Below are positions 1 to 5,500 of a stretch of DNA of 5,602 nt, piece after piece. Position numbers and translations under genes: made by a program. The notes beneath the pieces are model-generated. The model made no database searches, was not told the origin of the DNA, and saw only the letters and a list, made by a program, of their open reading frames with translations. Source of the DNA: Ekhidna sp. (GTDB lineage Bacteria; Bacteroidota; Bacteroidia; Cytophagales; Cyclobacteriaceae); contig JABSPG010000299.1 in NCBI GenBank assembly GCA_013214445.1, positions 1 through 5,602 on the forward strand, written 5' to 3'. Every line of letters starts with the position of its first letter. The stretch's first letter is position 1.

Positions 1-951
1 GCTGTTAATGAACGGTATTTCAACAACCCAAAGCTTGTGCAGCTATTTAACAGGTATGCCACTTACAACGGATCCAACCCATACTCCACTCCTGGAATCA
101 TGTCCTTAATTCCACAACTCGAAATGCAGTTTGGCACCTTCTATCCGAAGGGTGGAATGCATCAAATAACCATGAGCCTTTACAAACTAGCGATCGAAGA
201 AGGTGTCACTTTTTCATTCGAAAATCCAGTAGAAAAAGTTTGTGTGGAAGGAGGTGCAGCCACTGGTGTCATCGCAGATAGGCAATACGATGCAGACTTG
301 ATAATATGCAATATGGATGTGTTTTCTGCTTATCAAACCATCCTAAAAAATGAGAAGAAACCAAAGAGAATTCTGTCACAGGAGAGATCTAGCTCCGCTT
401 TGATCTTCTATTGGGGCATAGATCGTACTTTCGATCAGCTAGACCTGCATAATATTTTCTTCTCTGATCATTATGAGCAAGAATTTGACTTGATTTTTGA
501 GAAAGAAAGGGTGCATGAAGATCCTACTATTTATATAAACATTACGTCAAAAGAAGATCCAGAACATGCACCTAAGGGAGGTGAAAACTGGTTTGTAATG
601 ATCAACACTCCTGGAAACAAAGGCCAAAACTGGGATGAAATAAAAAGTGCATCAAAAAGAGCAATACTGGAAAAGCTCTCAAAGGCCCTTGGTACAGATA
701 TTGAAAAACACATTGTGACAGAGGAAATTTTAGACCCTGTAAGAATAGAAAAAGACACACTATCACATGAAGGCTCCCTATACGGTACTTCAAGCAATTC
801 AAAATTTGCAGCATTTCTGCGACATCCAAACTTCTCTACTACTGTAGATAAACTCTATTTCTGTGGTGGATCTGCACACCCGGGTGGGGGCATCCCGCTA
901 TGCTTGCTTTCTGCAAAAATTGTTTCAGAACTGATACCAGAACATGGATAA
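1..951 (+). CDS. crtD: CrtD-type carotenoid 3,4-desaturase (1-hydroxycarotenoid desaturase), 5' truncated
   Basis: This is the C-terminal 316 residues of a CrtI/CrtD-family FAD-dependent carotenoid desaturase. The frame is open from base 1, so the GTG at base 37 is an internal valine and not the start. Full-length family members have about 490-500 residues, so roughly 180 N-terminal residues, including the Rossmann FAD motif, lie outside the window. Visible family signatures are RYATYNGSNPY (residues 18-28 of the fragment), FYPKGGMHQI (47-56) and the C-terminal FAD-binding segment CGGSAHPGGGIP (288-299). CrtD introduces the 3',4' double bond next to a 1'-hydroxylated psi end. The RYATYNGS...PKGGM pattern and the adjacent cruF favour CrtD over phytoene desaturase CrtI, which is the main alternative. 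The stop codon overlaps the cruF start by 8 nt, implying co-transcription and translational coupling. The reading frame is intact. Confidence 0.85.
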   Translation, partial: AVNERYFNNPKLVQLFNRYATYNGSNPYSTPGIMSLIPQLEMQFGTFYPKGGMHQITMSLYKLAIEEGVTFSFENPVEKVCVEGGAATGVIADRQYDADLIICNMDVFSAYQTILKNEKKPKRILSQERSSSALIFYWGIDRTFDQLDLHNIFFSDHYEQEFDLIFEKERVHEDPTIYINITSKEDPEHAPKGGENWFVMINTPGNKGQNWDEIKSASKRAILEKLSKALGTDIEKHIVTEEILDPVRIEKDTLSHEGSLYGTSSNSKFAAFLRHPNFSTTVDKLYFCGGSAHPGGGIPLCLLSAKIVSELIPEHG

Positions 952-1576
952 GAAGATCAACCTAGCCATTGGACTCGTTTGGCTATTTCACGTATCTGGA
1001 ATCATTGGAATTTTTTTAGGTTTTCAAGAATGGTTCCTTCCTAAAACGCAACTAAACTTACTGGTGTGCTTTATTCTTCTCATACTTGTTGGCAATCTGC
1101 TAGCGGCTAAAAAAGCATTCTACGCCTATATCTTTTTCATCATTGGTATGTTTATGGAGTGGCTAGGTGTACATTATGGATGGCCTTTTGGAAATTATGA
1201 GTATGGCGGTAATCTTGGAGCCAAGCTTGATGGAGTGCCATATATGATCGGTATTAACTGGTGTATGCTGACACTCATCACTGGGTCTTTGGCCGAGAAG
1301 GTTACTTCTCACAAAATTTACCGCCCTTTGTTGGGTGCTTCTTTGATGGTAGGGCTCGATTTTCTAATCGAACCGAGCGTACATATTCTAGACTTTTGGT
1401 ATTGGTCAGGTGGCACTATTCCCGTCAACAACTACATTGGATGGTTCGTGATAGCTTTTGCACTTCACTACATATATCAGCGAACGATTGACACCATGAA
1501 CTTTAAGTTTTCTTTGCATCTTTATCTAGCTCAGGTTTTCTTCTTCATAAGTTTCTATGTCTACACAAACCTTTGA
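944..1576 (+). CDS. cruF: CruF-type carotenoid 1',2'-hydratase, integral membrane
   Basis: This 210-residue, strongly hydrophobic protein belongs to the CruF / 'carotenoid biosynthesis protein' (DUF422) family. CruF adds water across the C-1',2' double bond of the psi end group to give a 1'-hydroxy carotenoid, and acts in the cytoplasmic membrane. About six or seven membrane segments can be seen, at roughly residues 8-27, 36-53, 58-75, 97-116, 128-142, 160-178 and 192-208. Conserved polar patches lie between them: EWLGVHYGWPFGNYEY (72-87), the D139-x3-EP pair in GLDFLIEP, and YWSGGTIPVNNYIGWF (153-168). The length is somewhat short for the family, where many members run to 220-300 residues. 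The ATG at 944 lies inside the crtD stop region, and the 3' end overlaps crtY by 20 nt, so it is the middle gene of a tight operon. The family call is firm; substrate (gamma-carotene or lycopene) is inferred. Confidence 0.88.
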   Translation: MDKKINLAIGLVWLFHVSGIIGIFLGFQEWFLPKTQLNLLVCFILLILVGNLLAAKKAFYAYIFFIIGMFMEWLGVHYGWPFGNYEYGGNLGAKLDGVPYMIGINWCMLTLITGSLAEKVTSHKIYRPLLGASLMVGLDFLIEPSVHILDFWYWSGGTIPVNNYIGWFVIAFALHYIYQRTIDTMNFKFSLHLYLAQVFFFISFYVYTNL

Positions 1577-2717
1577 TTATGCCATTGTAGGTGCTGGTGC
1601 CGCAGGCATGCATCTTGCTCTTAAGATGATCGAAGACGATCATTTTCAGGAGAAGAAAATACTGATTATCGAGAAAGACAAAAAGGAAGATAACGACCGG
1701 ACTTGGTCTTTTTGGGAACCCGAAGAAACTCGTTGGGATAAGCTCGCTGAGAACAAGTGGAAGAAGGCATTTTTCACTTCCAAGGAGGGGCGTTTGGTTT
1801 CACTAGATTTGAAGGAATACACTTACAAGACCGTAAGGTCTTCCAAATTCTATGCATACTGCAAAGATTTAATAGCAAACGCAAAGAACGTAACATGGAT
1901 TGAAGAGGATGTCAACCAAATCAAGGGAAGCGACATATATACAAATCAAGGTATGTACCACGCGAACCATATTTTCGACAGCAGAATAGATCCTGAGTTC
2001 ATAGAAAAGGAAAAAGAATACGCGTCTCTTTCCCAGCATTTTCTAGGTTGGTTCATTGAAACTCCCACCCCAGTATTTGACGATAGTAGTATCACCATGA
2101 TGGACTATCAGTTACAATGGAAAGATCACACCAGCTTCACTTACATTTTGCCTTTTAGTCCCACCTATGCCCTGGTTGAATTCACACTATTCAACAACGA
2201 AATGCTTTCACATGATGAGTATGAAGAAAAACTTAAAACATATCTATCAGAACAGCTGAATATAGAAGAATACAAAATAGTTGAGGTGGAAAAGGGGGTA
2301 ATACCTATGAGCAACTATCCCTTTACAAAACATCATGAACCTGCTCTGAGTAAAATTGGAACTGCTGGTAGCTGGGTAAGGCCCTCGTCGGGTTACTCCT
2401 TTAAGAACGGTGATAGATACTCCAGCCAAGTGATTGAAAACATCAAAAAGGGGAAATCACCGCATAATGGAATTGCTAAAAACAGATTTCGATTCTACGA
2501 TTCCATTTTTCTTACCGTACTTAAGGAGGAAAACAATCTCGGAGCTATGATTTTTGAAACTCTATATACCAAACATGATATCACTTCAGTCTTCCGATTT
2601 TTAGATGAGCAGAGTTCGATCATTGAAGACTTAAGAATCATCCTATCCCTGAATATACCCGCATTTAGAAAAGCTTTACTTAAGGTCCTGCAATTCGGGA
2701 AGCATGTTTCGTCCTAG
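1557..2717 (+). CDS. crtY: lycopene beta-cyclase, CrtY type
   Basis: This 386-residue flavoprotein cyclises psi ends of lycopene or its 1'-hydroxy derivative to beta rings. The N-terminus carries the dinucleotide-binding motif YAIVGAGAAGMHLA (residues 8-21), followed by the acidic end of the second strand in ILIIEKD (35-41) and the CrtY signature DRTWSFWE (47-54). Further landmarks are FDSR (140-143), FLGWFIET (162-169), the acidic VEFTLF segment (207-212, in the place of the catalytic acidic motif of lycopene cyclases), EKGVIPM (245-251) and IGTAGSWVRPSSGYSF (267-282). Length fits the usual 380-390. The ATG at 1557 lies within the last codons of cruF (20-nt overlap), without a clear Shine-Dalgarno. 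Its last 42 bp run antisense into the tail of the opposing crtA-like gene. With CruF capping the other end, a monocyclic product is expected. Confident on family and reaction. Confidence 0.93.
   Translation: MSTQTFDYAIVGAGAAGMHLALKMIEDDHFQEKKILIIEKDKKEDNDRTWSFWEPEETRWDKLAENKWKKAFFTSKEGRLVSLDLKEYTYKTVRSSKFYAYCKDLIANAKNVTWIEEDVNQIKGSDIYTNQGMYHANHIFDSRIDPEFIEKEKEYASLSQHFLGWFIETPTPVFDDSSITMMDYQLQWKDHTSFTYILPFSPTYALVEFTLFNNEMLSHDEYEEKLKTYLSEQLNIEEYKIVEVEKGVIPMSNYPFTKHHEPALSKIGTAGSWVRPSSGYSFKNGDRYSSQVIENIKKGKSPHNGIAKNRFRFYDSIFLTVLKEENNLGAMIFETLYTKHDITSVFRFLDEQSSIIEDLRIILSLNIPAFRKALLKVLQFGKHVSS
1623..1646 (+). other. 10-bp hairpin inside the crtY start region
   Basis: ATGATCG (1626-1632) and CGATCAT (1637-1643) form a perfect 7-bp inverted repeat around the 4-nt loop AAGA. 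A G-U wobble and two A-U pairs extend the RNA stem to 10 bp (1623-1632 with 1637-1646). It covers crtY codons 23-30, about 47 nt after the cruF stop. It may slow ribosomes or mark an RNA-processing site inside the operon, but the encoded residues (KMIEDDHF) sit where the family is fairly conserved, so chance is a real alternative. Confidence 0.4.
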
Positions 2718-3389
2718 CCAAGTTCCTTCAGATCGGTAGGGTTGAAATCGAGAAAATAACTCCTCACTGTACCAATTAAGCTCCCTAGTCAAGGCAATTG
2801 CTTTTGAGTGTTCCTTACTGCGATAGGCAAAGGTTTTCAATTCCTCCTCACTGCTCCAAATACTGAATGTTGCCATTTGCAAAAACGGAACTTCCCCTAT
2901 CCCCTTGGTATGCAAAAGCCCAGTGCTTCTTTCCAATGGTTTTTCAGAAATGGGAACGTACTTCCAGAATTTCCTCAGTAGCTTTTTTTTGATGGTAGCT
3001 CTAGTGATAATAGCCAAAAATGGAATCCTTTCATCAGGACTCGACAATTCAAAAGGGTTACTTCCTGACCATTTTCCCTCTGCTTTTATCGCCCTCATAT
3101 AGATGCGCCACTGGTCGGTACTCTTTGCCTTATATCTCTTAAATAGTCTGGACGATTCAAAAAAAACATCTGCATCTTGCTCATTATCCCAAACTTGCAG
3201 CAGTGCATAGGTGCCCCAATCAGGATAGGGATTAAATCCATTGCCTCTTCCAGTGCCAAGAAGTTTGTAGAAAGATAAACCCACTGTTTTTGCGAGATCA
3301 CGATGCGCAAACTGCATCATTACAAATGCCCAAAGCTTAGATGCTAAACTCTGATAACGAAAGAATGTGATCGTGGTTATTTGAGACAT
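2676..3389 (-). CDS. crtA: CrtA-family carotenoid oxygenase (spheroidene monooxygenase-like; likely C-2' hydroxylase or ketolase)
   Basis: This 237-residue protein has the CrtA (spheroidene monooxygenase) family pattern. It shows LWAFVMMQFAHRDLAKT (19-35), LSFYKLLGTGRGNGFNPYPDWGTYALLQVWD (38-68) and GIGEVPFLQMATFSIW (163-178). CrtA of purple bacteria oxidises C-2 of 1-hydroxy/methoxy carotenoids to the ketone. A CrtA-related enzyme of a myxol-producing flavobacterium is known as a 2-hydroxylase (CrtA-OH). With crtD and cruF next door, the substrate here is probably a 1'-hydroxy-3',4'-didehydro end group. The two halves look alike: EGKWSGSNPF (104-113) and EGTWLGRNML (221-230) match, as do the W67 and W178 strand regions. 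The ATG at 3389 has no Shine-Dalgarno and lies 14 nt after the OMP gene stop. The tail LPELQDLK, past the usual end of the second repeat, overlaps crtY. Whether it makes an alcohol or a ketone cannot be read from the sequence. Confidence 0.85.
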   Translation of the reverse strand: MSQITTITFFRYQSLASKLWAFVMMQFAHRDLAKTVGLSFYKLLGTGRGNGFNPYPDWGTYALLQVWDNEQDADVFFESSRLFKRYKAKSTDQWRIYMRAIKAEGKWSGSNPFELSSPDERIPFLAIITRATIKKKLLRKFWKYVPISEKPLERSTGLLHTKGIGEVPFLQMATFSIWSSEEELKTFAYRSKEHSKAIALTRELNWYSEELFSRFQPYRSEGTWLGRNMLPELQDLK

Positions 3390-3403
3390 CTGAACAAGGG
3401 GAT

Positions 3404-4291
3404 TTATGTTTTGAAACGTATCCCAATACGATAAAACATCTCACTATCCAGCGGTGGTCTAAAAACCAATTCTGTGTTATCTCTCAGCTGAAGATCAGAT
3501 TGAACCGTCCTTGAAATGATAAAATACGACTCAATGTAATTTGTGATTTTATATTCATACCGAAAACCAAGGTTGACAATCAAAACGCGTATTCTATTCG
3601 CTGGACCTTCATTTTCTACGAAAACACCTTGCTGAATATGTGCATTAAATCCTTCACCTTCGGCATGGAGCTTCAACCTATGTTTCTCAGAAGCATGGAA
3701 TTGAATGTTTGAGTATGGAGCACCTAATGTATAAGACCATTTCGGATGAAATTTTCGGTGATAGTTCACAAAGGGGAAAGGCCCTGGAAACCGCGAAGTT
3801 GTAGAATATCCAAGACCCATCATCAATCTACTTTTCTTACCGTCAGAAGTCTTTTTGCTCTTCACGAATACCATCACTGCATTCACCAAAAAGTCTTCTC
3901 CAACAAGGCTACCTGCCAGATTGCTGTTAAAAGAAGGTGTGACCTGAATTCCGAAACGCCAGTCGTTCTTCATTTCAGTCGTATAGGTCAGGTTTAGATC
4001 CAATGACTTAAAATTCTCCGTTTGATTTTTTTCGTAAGAATCCACTTCTTCACGGAATCGAAACAGCATTCGACTATAGTCGAACCCAACAAAGAAGTAA
4101 GCATTCTCATTGAGTTTGACAGGAGCATTTATTTCAACTGTCTGTCGGTGATACTCGAAATTTCCGCTGCTACTCGGCACATACAAATACTCAATCTTGC
4201 CCAAATCCAACAATTGAGCTTGCCCTTGAAAAATGATGAAAATGAGTAAAAATCCGACTGCTTTTCGCATAAAGTCAGGCAATTTCGACAT
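3404..4291 (-). CDS. DUF6268-like outer-membrane beta-barrel protein with signal peptide
   Basis: This 295-residue protein appears to be exported and to fold as an outer-membrane beta-barrel. A signal peptide is clear: basic RK at 9-10, hydrophobic core AVGFLLIFIIF (11-21) and a probable cleavage near QGQAQ (22-26). The mature part alternates polar and hydrophobic/aromatic residues in strand-length stretches, such as AYFFVGFDYSRMLFRF (64-79), RLMMGLGYST (155-164), IRVLIVNLGFRYEYKI (234-249) and MFYRIGIRFKT at the C-terminus. The central GPFPFVNYHRKF...WSYTLGAPYSNIQF...LKLHAEGEGFN block (170-216) resembles the DUF6268 family, whose function is unknown. The start at 4291 is supported by AAAGGA 10 nt upstream; the internal ATG at 4270 (M8) would also leave an intact signal peptide. 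It is the first gene of a two-gene unit with crtA. A role in pigment placement or envelope structure is conceivable but not shown. Confidence 0.75.
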   Translation of the reverse strand: MSKLPDFMRKAVGFLLIFIIFQGQAQLLDLGKIEYLYVPSSSGNFEYHRQTVEINAPVKLNENAYFFVGFDYSRMLFRFREEVDSYEKNQTENFKSLDLNLTYTTEMKNDWRFGIQVTPSFNSNLAGSLVGEDFLVNAVMVFVKSKKTSDGKKSRLMMGLGYSTTSRFPGPFPFVNYHRKFHPKWSYTLGAPYSNIQFHASEKHRLKLHAEGEGFNAHIQQGVFVENEGPANRIRVLIVNLGFRYEYKITNYIESYFIISRTVQSDLQLRDNTELVFRPPLDSEMFYRIGIRFKT

Positions 4292-4398
4292 TTTTTTATG
4301 ATCCTTTTGAAAACTTTTTTCTTATTCGATTAATCAGTGACATAGGGCTGTCACTCTAACTGATTCCTTTGTCACATGTTTAATTTCAAATCAAAACA
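4292..4398. promoter_or_regulatory. divergent intergenic control region
   Basis: This 107-bp gap must supply the promoter of the OMP-crtA unit (-) and probably that of the SnoaL-like gene (+). A ribosome-binding site for the minus gene (AAAGGA, complement of 4302-4307) is visible. I found no full match to the Bacteroidota -33 TTTG / -7 TAnnTTTG promoter on either strand. The best -7-like match on the + strand is TTCCTTTG (4364-4371, 5 of 6), and it lacks a TTG partner at the proper distance. The inverted repeats in 4332-4375 are listed separately. Confidence 0.55.
4332..4375. promoter_or_regulatory. nested inverted repeats with three TGTCAC half-sites (candidate operator)
   Basis: AGTGACA (4336-4342) and TGTCACT (4349-4355) form a perfect 7-bp inverted repeat around 6 nt. 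A second pair, AATCAGT (4332-4338) and ACTGATT (4359-4365), brackets it and shares the AGT bases. A third TGTCAC copy lies at 4370-4375, exactly 21 bp (two helical turns) from the copy at 4349-4354. Placement between divergent genes is typical of an operator for a dimeric regulator. The three half-sites on one face of the helix strengthen this, but no regulator gene is in the window, and an RNA hairpin is the alternative. Confidence 0.45.
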
Positions 4399-4779
4399 AT
4401 GACAACACAACAAGTAGCAGATCAACTAGTAAAGCTTTGTAGAGAAGGGAAATTTGAAGAGTGTATTCAAAATTTATATTCACCAAACATTGTAAGTATC
4501 GAGCCTGAAGGAGGACCGTGGGAACCTAAGGTCCAAGGCTTTGATTCTCTTAGAAAAAAAGCACTGCAATGGCGTGAAATGGTTCAGGAGTATCACTCAA
4601 ATAGTATTTCAGATCCTGTGGTAGCGGAGAATTTCTTTTCCATAGCTATGAAATCAAGTGTGACTCTGAAAGGAATGGACGAACGCATAAATATGGATGA
4701 GATTTGTTTGTATCAAGTAGAAGATGGGAAGGTGATAACTGAACAATTCTTCTATACTCCAGTACCACAAGAAGTTTAG
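4399..4779 (+). CDS. SnoaL-like / NTF2-fold small protein
   Basis: This 126-residue cytoplasmic protein has the size and layout of a SnoaL-like, NTF2-fold domain. The N-terminal helices MTTQQVADQLVKLCREGKFEECIQNLYSPNIVSIEP (1-36) match the usual 'helix-helix-LY-P-d' opening. Next come GGPWEPKVQGFDSLRKKALQWREM (38-61), a strand hairpin with VVAENFFSIAMKSSVTLKG (74-92), and a final strand pair around ICLYQVEDGKVITEQFFY (102-119). NTF2-like folds form cone-shaped pockets and include isomerases, hydratases, small-ligand binders and proteins without known activity; no substrate can be assigned here. No signal peptide is present. The ATG at 4399 follows an A-rich leader (CAAATCAAAACA) without a Shine-Dalgarno, as is usual in Bacteroidota. 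It diverges from the OMP-crtA unit and could share its control region. A link to carotenoids is only positional. Confidence 0.75.
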   Translation: MTTQQVADQLVKLCREGKFEECIQNLYSPNIVSIEPEGGPWEPKVQGFDSLRKKALQWREMVQEYHSNSISDPVVAENFFSIAMKSSVTLKGMDERINMDEICLYQVEDGKVITEQFFYTPVPQEV

Positions 4780-4823
4780 TCAGATTGAAAATTTGGAGTC
4801 AAAATATGGTCACTTTAATTATT

Positions 4824-4851
4824 CTAACCAGCCTTTTGGATGGCTGGTTAG
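4824..4851 (+). terminator. 10-bp hairpin between the SnoaL-like and HEAT genes (terminator or attenuator candidate)
   Basis: CTAACCAGCC (4824-4833) and GGCTGGTTAG (4842-4851) form a perfect 10-bp stem with an 8-nt loop (TTTTGGAT), starting 45 nt after the upstream stop codon. No T-tract follows on either strand, so it is not a textbook Rho-independent terminator. GGTT (4846-4849) can also pair with AACC (4853-4856) in a small competing hairpin. It most likely ends or stabilises the 3' end of the SnoaL-like transcript. Confidence 0.5.
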
Positions 4852-4905
4852 CAACCAATAACAGACCATGGAGTAGTTATCTTTTTACCGTATTATTTTT
4901 ATCAA

Positions 4906-5427
4906 ATGAGAGATTTTGAAAATCGACTGAAAGGCGGACACCCAAACTCCTTGGGAAACACGCTAGAGATTGTAGACGAGGTGTTGGCAGAAAACACTCA
5001 TTTCGACGAATTATTTCATTGCTACTTCAGTGAAGATGAAATCGTGAGATTACGGGTATCCAATTCGGTGAAAAGGATTTGCATTGCCAAAAAAGAGGTA
5101 GTCCTACCTTATCTAGAAAAATTACTACATGAAATTTCGAAAATAGATCAAGCATCAACGCAATGGACATTGGCTATCCTGTACAAATTATTGGAAAAGG
5201 ATATGAGTGATGAACAGCTGCGGGAAGCAAAGAATCAGCTCAAACACAACTTAAAAAATCACAAAGACTGGATAGTGCTTAACAATTGCATCGACACATT
5301 GGGGAAATGGGCTAAAAAGGATGAAGAATTAAAGCAATGGTTGACAGAACCTCTCACTAATTTGACCCAAGATTCAAGGAAATCGGTCGCTAAAAGAGCC
5401 ACAAAAACCCTTGCTAGTTTCGTCTAA
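4906..5427 (+). CDS. HEAT-repeat-like conserved hypothetical protein
   Basis: This 173-residue, all-helical, soluble protein appears to be a short alpha-solenoid. It starts with RLKGGHPNSLGNTLEIVDEVLAE (7-29), a pattern I recognise from conserved hypothetical proteins of several phyla. HEAT/ARM-like helix pairs then follow: DEIVRLRVSNSVKRICIAKKEVVLPYLEKLLHEI (44-77), ASTQWTLAILYKLL (83-96) and KDWIVLNNCIDTLGKWAKKDEELKQWLTEPLTNL (120-153). The last repeat, DSRKSVAKRATKTLASF (156-172), shows the typical 'D.r..V..rA...L' HEAT second helix. Such proteins usually act as scaffolds or binding platforms, with no catalytic residues expected and none seen. There is no signal peptide or membrane segment. 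The ATG at 4906 has only an A/T-rich leader. The hairpin at 4824-4851 separates it from the SnoaL-like gene, so an independent promoter in the 126-bp gap is likely. The exact function is unknown. Confidence 0.72.
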   Translation: MRDFENRLKGGHPNSLGNTLEIVDEVLAENTHFDELFHCYFSEDEIVRLRVSNSVKRICIAKKEVVLPYLEKLLHEISKIDQASTQWTLAILYKLLEKDMSDEQLREAKNQLKHNLKNHKDWIVLNNCIDTLGKWAKKDEELKQWLTEPLTNLTQDSRKSVAKRATKTLASFV

Positions 5428-5488
5428 GACAAAACATAAAGACCTCATTAAGTACCGGATTGCTTTTTGAATAAAAGGTCAAAGTCAG

Positions 5489-5496
5489 TAGATTTA
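5489..5496 (+). promoter_or_regulatory. candidate Bacteroidota -7 element (with -33 TTTG at 5466-5469)
   Basis: TAGATTTA (5489-5496) matches the Bacteroidota -7 consensus TAnnTTTG at 5 of 6 positions. TTTG (5466-5469) stands 19 bp upstream, which is the proper spacing. Transcription would begin close to base 5501, right at the ATG of the following open frame, implying a leaderless or nearly leaderless message. This is weak evidence in AT-rich sequence. Confidence 0.3.
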
Positions 5497-5500
5497 GTTG

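Noticed and set aside
37..39. GTG at base 37 as a start codon for the crtD frame
   Set aside because: The frame is open back to base 1 with residues that fit the family (AVNERYFNNPKL), so the gene is truncated by the window and this is an internal valine.
4268..4270. Internal ATG (M8) as the start of the OMP gene
   Set aside because: It would still leave a signal peptide, but the upstream ATG at 4291 has an AAAGGA ribosome-binding site at 10 nt and the internal one has none. It is kept as a possible alternative.
4878..4885. TATCTTTT as a -7 promoter element for the HEAT-like gene
   Set aside because: It matches 5 of 6 consensus positions and sits at a fitting distance from the start, but no TTG/TTTG partner lies 17-23 bp upstream.
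5443..5480. GACCT / AGGTC pair after the HEAT-like gene as a terminator
   Set aside because: Only 5 bp of stem with a 28-nt loop and no T-tract in the right place.
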